Assembly: GCA_033239525.1 (NCBI GenBank)
Contig: BSYO01000016.1
Location: 6,645,045-6,709,044 of the forward strand
DNA length: 64,000 nt
Direction of reading: 5' to 3'
Source: Nepenthes gracilis
Taxonomy: Eukaryota > Streptophyta > Magnoliopsida > Caryophyllales > Nepenthaceae
A program made the position numbers and the translations under genes. The notes under the pieces are model-generated. The model searched no databases. It saw only the letters and a program-made list of their open reading frames with translations, and was not told the origin of the DNA. Positions 35,497-48,130 of the stretch are shown one piece after another. Each line of letters starts with the position of its first letter. The first letter of the stretch is position 1.

Positions 35497-36546
35497 AAGG
35501 AAACATGAAACAAATAAAGAAAAGAAGAAAGAAGGGAAGGCAGAAGAAGAAGGAAAGCAGAAGAGAGAGAGAGAGGATCGGCGAGGGTTGCAGCAGCGAC
35601 GAGATCGACGCTCCGAATGGAAGCCAACGAAACCTAGAACGACACTTCGCTATTTAAGGAATGCGGTGGTCTGAAGGAAGGGGAGGCGCGCACAAGCCGG
35701 ATCGAAGTAAAATCGTCGCCGTCTCCGGAAGAGAATTAAGAAATTAAGGCACGTAAATTCGTCCTTTCTTCTTATTGACGTTATTCCCTCGCTTGCATGT
35801 CTTGATTTTAAGGAAAATTGGCCGAAATTTTGGGTGATGTAAAAATTTGGGAAAAAATAGAAAAGCAGAGCCGTTGGCTTTGCGGTGGGGAATGGGTTTT
35901 CTGAATGGCTCACGAAGAACTGGGGTGTGGAAATTTTGTATATATGTGTGTATATACGGTATGACGTAGTTTTACGGAAAAATAATAATAATAAAATAAA
36001 AATGAAAATACATGTGTTTGGCAGTGGGAGGGTGGGCGTATGTTATACGTATATGGACGGAGGTATGTGTACGTATACGGATACGGATTTATTAAACAAT
36101 TTTAATTTTTTAAAATAATAAAAAACAGAAATTAATGAAGGGATTTTAATCTGATACTCTTTCAATTTACAGTCAATACAATAATCTTTGCCATTAATAT
36201 CAAATCAGTTTTTTAATATTGTAATCTTTGACCATATATTTCAATTCCCGGTCTCCTCTCCCTCCCTCCCTCTTTCAGTGTACCGTTAACTTTTATTTGC
36301 CAAACCATTGGCAACTTCATTCCAGAATCCACTCACCTACTTCAAACTGAAAGCTTCAGAAGTCTTCCTCTCAATCTGCAAGCGATTTTCTCTCTCGGCT
36401 TATTTCGTTCCATGATTCGTTTTCAATTACCAGTCTCCCACTTTCCTCTCTCTCCCTCTTAGTCTGCGGTTACAGAGCTTCAAATCCTTACTTCAAACTG
36501 AAAGCTTCGAAATCTCTTTTCAGTTTTCCTCTCAATCTGCGATTGA

Positions 36547-36828
<282 letters not shown>

Positions 36829-36916
36829 TGATTTGAGGTCATTCATAGATCCTCTTCTGTTTGTCCCTTTGACCATTCTTGGTGATCAGAGTCCTGACTT
36901 ACCGCACTTAAATTTC

Positions 36917-39900
36917 GGGATTTATACTTACGGCTATAGAATGGTTTGGCTCATGAAGGTAGAATACTCTTGATATTTACGACTTTTAATACTTGTGTAT
37001 TTCTTTGTGTAAATTTATATTTAATATTGGCATTAGTTCTAAGTTTGGATGCGAACGCCATTTGCAGGATGTGAATGTGGATTTGGTAGATGAATAGCTC
37101 AAGAAGGCTCGTAAATAGATTCGAAAAATATGGGTATGTGTCATAAGTTGTTAATAAATATATTAATATTTGTTTTTACGTACGCTGTTAACAAAATCAA
37201 ATACTTTCCGGGCAATGACATTCAGATGGTTGGCGTTGATGAAAAGGAAGGACTTAAGACGGTTTTTGAGGGTGCAAATTCTAGAAGAAAATCTAGAAGT
37301 AAAAATGTATGTTGGCTTTTGAAAAATTGCCCGACTTGATGAGAATATATTCATATGGTTCTAAATGATATGTCTCTAATGGTGGGCTTGCAGGCACATT
37401 GTTCTCCGCTTTAGAGAAAGGATAGAGCAGCTATCTTTGAAACGATATTGAAATAAAAAAAAAGGTAAACTGTCATTTATAATTACAATCTTTATAGCCC
37501 ACTTAAGACTTTTGTATAAAATTTTACGAGTTAGTGACATTATTTTCTAGCATTACGTGCAGTGCTTAATATACACGCATATTGCTTACTTGGAGTTGGC
37601 AGTGAAATTCTCGAGGAATGGTATCGTGTTCTCTCAAAAAATGGGTATGTATATCAAATATTTGGCATTATGGCATGTGAATTTCTAATTTGTAGGTGAT
37701 CGTAACAGAAGCGGAGCACTCTACGTGAACATTTTTTGCACGTAGAATATTTGTAATATTGTCGAGGTACGTATTCTTGATATTAACAACTTTTAAATTC
37801 GTTCGGGCGTTTTTTTACATGGTGCTACACTGTTACTCTTAGTTTCGTAGTTCTTAGGGCTACAGCTCAGGTATTTGTGTTTAAGTTTTCATCTAGCTCT
37901 CCGCGAACAGGTTTAGGGTGTAGACTTTTGACAGAGGTTGCAATTTTGAATGTGAAATAATGTGTTTTAATGAATCGTTCTCTAAGTACGGTGATCTGTG
38001 GCATGCAAGCGAAATAATCGTGGTATCTGAAGGCGTCTGGGAAGAGGAATAACGGAGGAGATGCCGCTGGAAAGATGATAAAATGTCAAGGAGACTATTG
38101 AAAATTGTCTTTGTGTGAGCACTTATTAGATTTATGTTATATTCTGTGTGGATGTTAATTATATTTTTATCTATTAGCCTCTAATATTGATATTGCATGC
38201 ATCGTCTTTCAGTGAAAAGATGACGAAGTATCATCTAGGATTTATACTTACGGTTATATAATGGTTTGGCTCATGGAGGTATAATACTCTTGATATTTAC
38301 GACTTTCAATACTTGTGTATTTCTTTGTGTAAATTTAAATTTAATATCGGCATTAGTTCTAAGTTTGGATGCGAACACCATTTGTAGGATGTGAATGTAG
38401 ATTTGGTAGATGAATAGCTCAAGAAGGCTCGTAAATTTATTCGGAAAATATGGGTATGTATCATAAGTTGTTAATGAATATATTAATATTTGTTTTGTCG
38501 TACATTGTTAACAAAATCAAATGCTTTCCAGGTGATGACATCCAGAAGGTCCGAGAAGATGACAAGAAAGGACTTAATATGGTTTTTGAGGGTACAAATT
38601 CTAGAAGAAAATCTTGGAGAGGTAAAAATGAATGTTGGCTTTTAAAAAATTACCCGATTTCATAAGAATATGCTCATGTGGTTCTAAATGATTGTCTCTA
38701 ATGGTGGGCTTGCAGGCACATTGTTCTCCGTTTTAGAGAAATGATATAGCGGCTATCTTTGAAACGATATTGAAATAAAAAAAGGTAAACTGTCATTTAT
38801 AATTACAACCTTTAGAGTCCACTTGAGACTTTAGTTTAAAATTTGACGAATCAGTGACATTATTTTGAAATATTACATGCAGAGCTTAACATACATGTAT
38901 ATTGCTTACTTAAATTTGGCGGTGAAATTCTCAAGGAATGGTATCGTGTTCTCTAAACAAATAGGTACATATATCAAATATTTTGCATTATAGCATGTTA
39001 ATTTGTAATTTGCAGGTGACCGTAACAGAAGTAGAGCACTCTACGTGAACTTTTTTTTGCACATAGAATATTTATAAGATTGTCGAGATACGTATTCTTG
39101 ATACTGACAACTTTTAAATTCGTACGGAAGTTATTTTAAATTGTGCTGCGCTGTTACTCTTAGTTTCATAGTTCTTATGGTTACGAGTTTGGTTTTAGTG
39201 TTTAAGTTTTCGTCTAGGTCTCCGCGGACAGGTTTAGGGTTTAGGCTTTCGACAGAGGTTGCAATTTTGAATGTGAAATAATGTGTTTTAATAAATTGTT
39301 ATCTAATTACGGTGATCTGGCATGCAAGAGAAATAATCATGGGATCTGAGGGCACCTGGGAGGAGGAATAACGGTGGAGATACGGCTGAAAAGATGATAA
39401 AATGGTAAAGAGACTATTCAAAATTACCTTTGTGTGAGTACTTATTAGATTTATGTTATCTTTCGTGTGGATGTTAATTATATTTTTATCTGTTAGCCTC
39501 TAATATTGATATTGCATGCATCGTCCTTCAGTGAAAAGATGACGAAGTATCATCCGGTATTTGTAGTTACGGTTATATGATGGTTTGGCTCATGAAGATA
39601 GAATACTCTCGATATTTACGACTTTTAATGCTTGTGTATTTCTTTGCGTAAATTTAAATTTAATATTGGCATTAGTTCTGAGTTTGGGTGCGAACGTCAT
39701 TTGTAGGATGTGAATGTAGATTTGGTAGATGAATAGCACAAGAAGGCTTGTAAATTGATTCGGAAAATATGGGTATGTGTCATAAGTTGTCAATGAATAT
39801 ATTAATATTTGTTTTCTCGTACACTGTTAACAAAATGAAATACTTTCCAGGTGACAACATTCAAAAGGTCGGAGAAGATGAAAAAGAAGGACTTAAAACG

Positions 39901-42900
39901 GTTTTTGAGGGTACAAATTGTAGAAGAAAATCTAGGAGAGGTAAAAATGTATGTTTGCTTTTAAAAAATTATCTGATTTCATAAGAATATTTTCATATGG
40001 TTCTGAATGATATGTCTCTAATGTTGGGATTGCAGGCACATTGTTCTCCGCTTTAGAGAAAGGATAGAGCGGCTATCTTTGAAACGATATTGAAATAAAA
40101 AAAAGGTAAACTGTCATTTATAATTACAACCTTTAGAGTCCACTTGAGACTTTAGTATAAAATTTGACGAATCAGTGACATTATTTTGAAATATTACATG
40201 TAGAGCTTAACATACACGCATATTGCTTACCTGGATTTGGCGGTGAAATTCTCGGGGAATGGTATCGTATTCTCTCAAAAAATAGGTACGTATATCAAAT
40301 ATTTGGCATTATAGCATGTAAATTTCTAATTTACAGGTGATCGTAATAGAAGCGGAGCACTCTATGTGAACTTTTATTTGCACATAGAATATTTATAAAA
40401 TTGTTGAGATACGTATTCTTGATAGTAACAACTTTTAAATTCGTACGGACGTTAATTTTAAATGGTGCTACACTGTTGCTCTTAGTTTCGTAGTTCTTAG
40501 GGTTACGAGTCAGGTATTAGTGTTTAAGTTTTCGCCTAGGTCTTTGCGGACAGGTGTAGGATCTAAGCTTTTGACAGAGGTTGCAATTTTGAATGTAAAA
40601 TAATGTGTTTTAATAAATCGTTCTCTAATTACGATTATCTGGCATGCAAGAGAAATAATCATGGGATCTGAAGGCACCTGAGAGGAGGAATAACAGTGGA
40701 CATGCAGCTGAAAAGATGATAAACTGGCAAGGTGACTATTAAAAATTGCCTTTGTACGAGTACTTATAAGATTTATGTTTTCTTCTGTGTGGATGTTAAT
40801 TATATTTTTATCTGTTAGCCTCTAATATTGATGTTGCATGCATCGTCTTTCAGTAAAAAGATGACGAAGTATCATCTGGGATTTATACTTACGATTATAT
40901 AATAGTTTGGCTCATGAAGGTAGAATACTCTTGATATTTACAACTTTCAATACTTGTGTATTTCTTTGTATAAATTTAAATTTAATATCGGCATTAGTTC
41001 TAAGCTTGGATACAAACGCAATTTGTAGGATGTGAATGTGGATTTGGTAGATGAATAGCTCAAGAAGGCTCGTAAATTTATTCGGAAAACATGGGTGTGT
41101 GTCGTAAGTTGTTAATGAATATATTAATATTTGTTTTGTCGTACATTGTTAACAAAATCAAATACTTTCCAGGTGACGACATCCAGAAGGTTCGAGAAGT
41201 TGAAAAGGAAGGACTTAAGATGGTTTTTGAGGGTACAAATCCTAGAAGAAAATCTCGGAGAGGTAAAAATTTATATTGGATTTTGAAAAATTACCCGGCT
41301 TCATGAGAATATTCTCATGTGGTTCTAAATGATGTCTCTAATGGTGGGCTTGCAGGCACATTGTTCTTCGCTTTAGAGAAAGGATATAGCGGCTATCTTT
41401 GAAATGATATTAAAATAAAAAAAAGGTAAACTGACATTTATAATTATAAATTTTAGAGTCCACTTGAGACTTTAGTATAAAATTTGACGAATCAGTGACA
41501 TTATTTTGAAATATTACATGTAGAGCTTAACATACACGCATATTGCTTACCTGGATTTGGCGGTGAAATTCTCGAGGAATGGTATCGTGTTCTCTAAAAA
41601 AATAGGTACATATATCAAATATTTGGCATTATAACATGTTAATTTCTAATTTGCAGGTGACCGTAATAGAAGCGGAGTACTCTACGTGAACTTTTATTTA
41701 CACGTAGAATATTTATAAAATTGTCGTGGTATGTATTATTGATACTGACAACTTTTAAATTCGTACGGAAGTTATTTTAAATTGTGCTGCACTGTTGCTC
41801 TTAGTTTCGTAGTTCTTAGGGTTACGGGTCAGGTTTTAGTGTTTAAGTTTTCCTCTAGGTCTCCGCGGACCAGTTTAGGGTCTAGACTTTCGACAGAGGT
41901 TGCAATTTTGATAGTAAAATAAGGTGTTTTAATAAATCGTTATCTAATTTCGATAATCTGGCATGCAAGAGAAATAATCATGGGATCTGAAGGCTCCTGG
42001 GAGGAGGAATACTGGTGGAGATGCAGCTGAAAAGATGTTAAAATGGCCTGGAGAGTATTAAAAATTGCCTTTGTGTGAGTACTTATTAGTTTTATGTTAT
42101 CTTCTGTGTGGATGTTAATTATATTTGTTTTCTTATACACTGTTAACAAAATCAAATAATTTCCACGGGATGACATTCAGAAGGTTGGAGAAAATGAAAA
42201 GGAAGGACTTAAGACAGTTTTTGAGGATACATAATCTAGAAGAAAATCTAGGAGAGGTAAAAATGTATGTTGGCTTTTAAAAAATTATCCGGCTTGATGA
42301 GAATATACTCATATGGTTCTAAATGATATGTCTTTAATGGTGGGCTTGTAGGCACATTGTTCTCTGCTTTAGAGAAATGATAGAGCGGCTATCTTTGAAA
42401 CGATATTGAAATAAAAAAAAGGTAAACTGTCATTTATAATTACAATCTTTAGAGTCCACTTAAGGCTTTAGTATAAAATTTGACGAATCAGTGACATTAT
42501 TTCCTTGCATTACGTGCAGAGCTTAACATACACGCATATTGCTTACTTGGATTTGGCGGTGAAATTCTCGAGGAATGGTATCGTGTTCTCTCAAAAACTA
42601 GGTACGTATAACAAATATTTAGCATTATAGCATGTTAATTTCTAATTTGCAGGTGATCGTAACAGAAGCGAAGCACTCTACGTGAATTTTTCTTTGCACG
42701 TAGAATATTTATAAAATTATCGAGATACATATTATTGATACTTATAATTTTTAAATTCGTGCAGACATTTGAAATTGTGCTGCACTGTTGCTCTTAGTTT
42801 CGTAGTTCTTAAGGTTACGGGTCAGGTTTTAGTGTTTAAGTTTTCGTCTAAGTCTCTGCAGACAAGTTTAGGGTCTAGGCTTTCGACACAGGTTGTAATT

Positions 42901-43076
42901 TTGAATGTAAAATAAGGTGTTTTAATAAATCGTTATTTAATTACGATAATCTGGCATGCAAGTGAAATAATCATGGGATCTGAAGGTACCTGGGAGGAGT
43001 AATAACGGTGGACATGCAGCTAAAAAGATGATAAAATGGCAAGGTAACTATTAAAAATTGCCTTTGTGTGAGTGCT
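36917..43076 (+). repeat. tandem array of a 1.32-kb unit (about 4.6 copies)
   Basis: Unit starts align at 36917, 38237, 39556 and 40878 (periods 1320, 1319 and 1322). A fifth, partial unit begins at about 42128 after a deletion between two ATATTT words. Units are highly similar. Each contains blocks bordered like plant exons (AG before, GT after): KDDEVSSRIYTYGYIMVWLM; DVNVDLVDE*LKKARK; GDDIQKVREDEKEGLK with VFEGTNSRRKSRR; GDRNRSGALYVN. The TAG after LVDE is in all four full units, so the founder was already a pseudogene or the block is not coding. The 60-71 codon frames (starts 37130, 38450, 39769, 41091) run through putative intron borders. I do not recognise the family. Confidence 0.92.
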
Positions 43077-43279
43077 TGTAGAGTCCCATATCGGATGGGG
43101 AAGTGAACGAAGCGTGCCTTATAAGGGCGTGCATACCTCTTGTGGACGCATTTTGGAGGCGGTGGACTCCGTCTGCCGGGAATAAAACCGTGCGGGCCGT
43201 GTGATAGCTTGGGACTTCATGAAGTTCCTCCGGCCCAAAGCGGGCAATATCCATATGCGAATGTGCCGGGGACGTTACA
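43077..43279 (+). repeat. LTR of a TRIM-like small retroelement
   Basis: It starts TGTAGAGTCCCATATCGG and ends GGGACGTTACA, with internal CTTATAAGG and AATAAAACCGTGCGGG, a text common in short non-autonomous LTR elements of plants. A PBS follows two bases later. A second LTR start (GTCCCACAT, about 43383) is cut off at once by gypsy-4. Confidence 0.7.
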
Positions 43280-43281
43280 GA

Positions 43282-43294
43282 TGGTATTAGAGCC
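43282..43294 (+). promoter_or_regulatory. primer-binding site of the TRIM-like element
   Basis: TGGTATTAGAGCC, one change from the initiator tRNA-Met site TGGTATCAGAGCC. Confidence 0.8.
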
Positions 43295-43395
43295 AGGATT
43301 CGATGTGGTGTGCCAGCGGGGACGCTGGGTCCCCAAGGGGGGACCCATTGGTAGCGGAGTATGATATGAAATTTATCGAATTGTCCCACATGCTC

Positions 43396-43845
43396 CTTAC
43401 CTAGTCGAGGATGAAGTTAGGAAGGTCAAGAAGTTTCAAGAGGGTTTGAGGGATGAAATTAGGAAGCAGTTGGTGACTTTAAAGCTATAAACCTATGGAG
43501 ATATGTTAGACTGAGCACTTTTGTTTGAAAAAAAGCTTGTTAAAGAAGAATTTTTCAAGAAAAGGGTATCCACTGGGGAGGGCCTGAGTACAGGATCAAA
43601 CTTAGGAGCAAGAAGAACTGCCAAGAAAGCTAAAGTGGCGAATAAAGGAAAGAGCAGCACTGTAGTTCAGCCAATACCAGCCTATAGCAGCAAAACCCAC
43701 ATGCTTTTAGTGTGGGAGACAGCATCCAAGAAAGCCTTGTCATAGATTGACAGGGGCTTATTTCAATTGTGGACAATTAGGCTACTTGATCAATAATTGT
43801 CCCTTTCCTAAGTCGGAGATAAAGAAACCCATTGTCTAGGGCAAA
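43396..43845 (+). pseudogene. gypsy-4 gag, C-terminal part
   Basis: YLVEDEVRKVKKFQEGLRDE matches the end of the gag domain. After stops the frame 43521-43745 covers the basic linker. The zinc knuckle at about 43755-43805 reads FNCGQLGYLINNCP; the first Cys and the His are changed to Tyr, so it cannot bind zinc as usual. The N-terminal two thirds of gag are missing. Confidence 0.8.
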
Positions 43846-44340
43846 GCCTTTGCAGTTACGGTCCAGGAGGTAGAAGTATCGCCAAATGTTGTCGAAGGTA
43901 CTATTTCTATTTGTGATGTTGCAGCCCATGTGTTATCTGATTCGGGGTCTACGCATTCATTTATTTCTCTTAAATTTGTATGTCATCTAAAATCACCCCT
44001 GAGGATTCTAGATTTCTCTTTGAAAATATCAACACCTATGGGTTCATCTATGATTACAGATATAGTGTACCCAAAATGTGTGATTCGGTTGAATAGATTA
44101 CAGTTGGCTGTAGATCTAATTTTGTTAGATATGGGAAATTTTAATGTATTTTTGGATATGAATTGGTTATCAAATTACTATGCCAATGTTGACTATTTTC
44201 ATAAATGAGTTCACTTCGCTATTCCTAGATGTGAGGTATTTCATATTCAAGGAGTAAGGAGAAAGGAGATGCCCTATTTAATTTCAGCTCTGCATACCCA
44301 ACATTTGATTAAAAGTGGACGTTAAGTATATTTAGCCAAT
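43846..44340 (+). pseudogene. gypsy-4 protease
   Basis: ICDVAAHVLSDSGSTHSFIS carries the catalytic DSG of the aspartic protease. VYPKCVIRLNRLQLAVDLIL and LDMGNFNVFLDMNWLSNYYA match the second half (usual form DFDVILGMDWLxxxxA, with G changed to L... in ILG). One stop after DYFHK, then the linker to the RT continues. It would process the polyprotein. Confidence 0.82.
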
Positions 44341-44489
44341 GCGAGCACAATTGGGAGCCATGATGTACTGACAAAGGATATACCGATCGTGTGTGAATTT
44401 GAGGATATTTCTTCGAAGGAATTGCCTAATTTGCCACTGCACCAAGAAATCAAGTTTGGAATCAAAATTTTACCAAGTTCAGCACCAAT

Positions 44490-45697
44490 CTCAAAGACAT
44501 CGTATAGGATGGCACCCATAGAGTTGAAAGAATTAAAACAGTAATTGCATGAACTTTTGGAAAAGGGATTTATCTGACCAAGTGTTTCTTTGCGGGGCAT
44601 CCCGGTGTTGTTTGTAAAGAAGAAAGATGAATCATTGAGGTTTTGTATTGATTACTAAGAGTTAAATAAAATCACCATTAAGAATAAATACTCGTTGCCA
44701 AGGATTAATGACTTATTTGATCAATTGCAAGAGACCCAAGTATTTTCTAAGATTGACATTCGTTCAAGGTATCACCAACTGAGAATTAAGAAAGAGGATG
44801 TAGTGAAGATTGCTTTCCAAATGAGGTATGGACACTACAAATTTTTAGTTATGTCGTTTGAAGTGACAAATGCCCCTGCAGCTTTCATGAATTTGATGAA
44901 TCGGATATTTCAGTCTTATTTGGTTCATTTTGTAGTAGAATTTGTTGATGACATATTGATTTATTTGAGGAGTTACAATAATAATGAGGCACATTTGAGG
45001 ACTGTGCTTCAGACACTACGAGAATAAAAATTGTATACTAAATTTAAAAAGTATAAATTTTGGCTCAAAGAGGCAGCATTCTTGGGGCATATCATATCAA
45101 AGGGTGGCATCTCTGTGGATTTTAAAAAGATCGAGGCTGTTATTAACTGGAGACACCCTATCACGATAACTGAAATCTGAAGTTTCCTTAGGATGGTAGA
45201 ATATTATCGGAGATTTGTGAAAAATTTCTCAAGAATCACCATGCCACTAACTCAACTGATGAAGAAGGAAATTAAATTTGTGTGGACTGAAGAATGTAAA
45301 TAGAGTTTTCAAGAATTAAAGAACTGATTGACTACTGCTCCAATCTTGACAATTCTTGAAGGAGTTGGTGGATTTGTAGTCTATTACGATGCGTCTAGGA
45401 CGAGATTGGACTGTGTTTTAATGCAACACGGGAAAGTCATTGCCTATGGGTCGAGGCAACTGAAAGTTCACGAGAAGAGTTATTCGACCCACGATTTGGA
45501 ATTAGCAGCAGTAGTTTTTGCACTAAAAAATTGAAGACATTACTTGTATGGTGAGAAATTCCTGGTCAGATTGTAAGAATTTTAAAGTACTTATTCTTGT
45601 AGAAAGAACTAAACATGAGGCAGAAAAGGTGGATGGACTTCCTAAAGGATTACAATTGTGAAATTCGGTATCAATTGGGGAAAGCCAATGTAGTGGC
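44490..45697 (+). pseudogene. gypsy-4 reverse transcriptase and RNase H
   Basis: Fingers read PVLFVKKKDESLRFCIDY, a stop, [16 protein letters not shown]. The palm is open at 44695-45027: [40 protein letters not shown] and the catalytic FVDDILIY. Connection (FLGHIISKGGISVDFKKIEA) and RNase H ([40 protein letters not shown]) follow with stops between. It ends at the Tat-3 insertion in GKANVVA. Several stops fit loss of CAG, CAA or TGG codons by C-to-T or G-to-A change. Confidence 0.9.
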
Positions 45698-45928
45698 TGT
45701 TGGGCCCCAGCATAAGGGCCCATAAAGCACGGCTCAAAGGAAAGACTCAAGCGAAAAGCTCGGAAATGCGCTCGCAAGTCAAGAAGGTTGGACGGCCCAA
45801 GGGGTCCAAAACGGAGGCTGATGCCCAGAAGCCCAAGGCCACCGCAACGGCCCGAAAGGCCCCGACAGCCCACAAGGAAGCTCGAGGACATCGCAGGCGA
45901 CATCCAGGAACAAGAGCAAGGAGAAGAC

Positions 45929-46153
45929 TTTTTTTTTTTCGGTAAGTAAGAATTTTGGATTAATGGGAGAAAAAATTATAAAATCTATATTTTATCGCCA
46001 AGTATTTTGACTTGAGGATAAAACATAAACTGTTAGGGCATACCCCGAGCAACTAGTACATCCGAAAGTACATAAAAAGCCTCTAGGAGGCCAACGTTCT
46101 ACAGAACCTATAGAATATGAAAAAAAATACAACACAACACAGAGGGAAAGCGA
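45929..46153 (-). mobile_element. small non-LTR retroposon in the Tat-3 5' LTR
   Basis: The 3' LTR lacks this 225-bp piece. It begins with eleven T, so read on the minus strand it ends in poly(A). It is flanked by the 12-bp repeat CAAGGAGAAGAC (45917-45928 and 46154-46165). Poly(A) and a 12-bp duplication mean target-primed insertion by a LINE machinery. I see no clear RNA polymerase III boxes, so a SINE or a 5'-truncated LINE are both possible. Confidence 0.85.
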
Positions 46154-46593
46154 CAAGGAGAAGACCGAGAACCCCGAAAGTCCTGCCAAGTCTCAGATTA
46201 GTCCAAGAAATCAATAAAAGGCTCGAGGACTCTCCTTAAAGGATCCTTCGAGAGCTGCCTTCTCCGATACGTCCGCGACCCCACTAAGCGACAAGGACGC
46301 CACACAAGGACGAGGACTGCCTCATACACGACCGAGAACGCCAGCTAGGCACCTTCTCCGGTTCCCAAGAAACCTGCAGTCGCTGCCAGTCTCCGTCTAA
46401 ACAAGGCACGCCTGGTCAAATTAAGACTGACGCCTAGACCCTATACGCCTTGCACGCCTAGGCCTACTAGCGGCGCCAGCCGCGTGCTCTTCCACATACG
46501 TCAGCAGCGTTAAATAAGGCCAGTAGGACAGTGCACAGCTTCTGGGCCGCCCAATGACTGCCACGTGTCGTCTCCCCAACGACATATTTTCCC

Positions 46594-46602
46594 CTATAAA
46601 TA
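46594..46602 (+). promoter_or_regulatory. TATA box of the Tat-3 5' LTR
   Basis: CTATAAATA within CCCCTATAAATACTCAGGGG; the same text is in the 3' LTR at 51724-51732. Confidence 0.75.
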
Positions 46603-47026
46603 CTCAGGGGAGGACAGAAGAAAATGGAAGACTCTCTCCAGCTCATTCCTAGACATCCTTCCCAGAGGAAAAATCCTTCTTAGCCACCAAGGCATAAAAG
46701 GCAAAAGACTCAGGCATTCTATTAGCACCGTTCTCCCCAACAAGCGAAAACAAAAAGGAGAGAAAAAGCTCCCCAATGAGTGAGGCCCTTAAGGAGAGAA
46801 ATACAAAACAAGAGACAAGGAAGGGATCCTCCATAAACACTTATACTTTGTAAAGACTTCCGCCTAAATAGTGAATTATTTCTAAAGGCTCAGAGCCTCA
46901 TGGTTTTTCTTCCCCATTCAAGAGGAGGTTTTTCATATAAAAATTCGGTCTTAATCTCCCCCTCTCGGCATCCCTAAATCTCAAACATTCGTGTTGCTTG
47001 GAAACCACGGATCCAGAACGCAACAT

Positions 47027-47044
47027 TGGCGCCGTTTGTGGGAA
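47027..47044 (+). promoter_or_regulatory. Tat-3 primer-binding site
   Basis: TGGCGCCGTTTGTGGGAA, one base after the LTR. The first eleven bases pair with the 3' end of plant tRNA-Asp. Confidence 0.88.
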
Positions 47045-47104
47045 TCGTGACAAAAGGCTCACAAACTTTCCCCCCTTTTTTCCAGAACAACTAGCACCCT
47101 GAAG

Positions 47105-48060
47105 ATGGCGAGCAGACAAGACAGTGCGTCCACCCGGGAGGAAGAGCGCTATGACAGGTGCCTCCCATCGGGTGGCAGGATGAGTGACGGCTTCGGTACT
47201 AGTGTGCGCAAGCTAGTATAGAAAGTGGACAGCCTTTCAAGAGCTGACCGTACCCTCCGCGAGAGGGTGGATGAGCAGTTCAAGGGTGCGCACCCCGAAA
47301 GCCCGAGTCCAGCAGCGCCCCAGAGGTGACAAGCGACGCGGGCTCCCGGCGAGTTGAGGGACTATCTCAACAGAAAGAAGTCCATGAGCCAAGTCCCGAC
47401 GAAAAAGGGGCTCAAGAGACTCTAGAAAAAGGTCTTCGGGCCCAAAACCGGCGAGACGAGCTAGCCGGAAGAAAGAGAAGACCCCCTGCTCCCAAGGACA
47501 GGGGAAAGAAAGAAAAGGGCGAGCGCCCACTGGAAGACCCATTGACCATCCGGGCGGAACGAGCCCGAGCGGAGGGTCCTTTGGGAGAAGGGCCATTAGG
47601 CCCACCTGCTATCACCGAGTCCCTCACCGGCATCCTGAGGCAGATCAGGGACGAGGAGTTCCTAAGATGGCCCAAGGCGCTGAAAAACCCAGAAGGAGGC
47701 GACCAGTGGGAGTATTGCCATTACCACTGCTGCCGCGGCCACGACACCGAGGACTGCACGAAGCTCCGGGCAAAAATCGAGCGGCTGGTAATGGAAGGCT
47801 ATCTCGACTGCTTCCTGCCACGACCCGGGCATGACCATGAAACAGCAGGACGCACCCGGTCGCGCCGCTTGAAGGGCAAAGCCGTGATGGGCCCGGAGAA
47901 TGACTAACCGCCTCCTGAGGGCGCCAATACCGGCGGGGCCAACGCCGAACATAACCATCAGGTGGACCAAAGGGAACGGCAGGTGATCGAAGCGCATGGA
48001 CTGATGTAACGTGAAGACCTAAAAAGGCCTTGGAGGCTTCTCAATGTAACACGTGTACAT
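47105..48060 (+). pseudogene. Tat-3 gag, internally deleted
   Basis: It begins MASRQDSASTREEERYDRC and meets a stop at about 47219. The frame 47326-47907 is a charged linker leading to ITESLTGILRQIRDEEFLRW, PKALKNPEGGDQWEYCHYHC and the zinc knuckle YCHYHCCRGHDTEDC (47713-47757) with all ligands kept. The conserved central gag domain seen in Tat-1 (FPLTLKGDARIW) is absent. So the RNA-binding part survives while the assembly part is deleted. A poly(A)-like region (ACATTAATAAAAACG) follows at 48057. Confidence 0.85.
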
Positions 48061-48130
48061 TAATAAAAACGTCCTTTCATTATGTCTATCATGAAGCATT
48101 CTCTTGTTCCCTCATCAACAACAAAGCGAC

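Larger units (their letters stand above)
45698..47025 (+). repeat. Tat-3 5' LTR (with retroposon insertion)
   Basis: TGTTGGGCCCC...AACGCAACA, 1328 bp, of which 237 bp are a later insertion plus its duplication; the remaining 1091 bp match the 3' LTR (1092 bp). CTATAAATA at 46594-46602 is the promoter. Confidence 0.95.

Noticed and set aside
37130..41306. Four repeated 69-71 codon frames in the array as a small gene family
   Set aside because: Each frame begins in a putative intron and crosses exon-like borders; similarity between copies is explained by the tandem duplication itself.
45992..46189. Minus-strand frame over the retroposon as a LINE protein
   Set aside because: It crosses the insertion border into LTR sequence and has no reverse transcriptase or zinc-finger motif.
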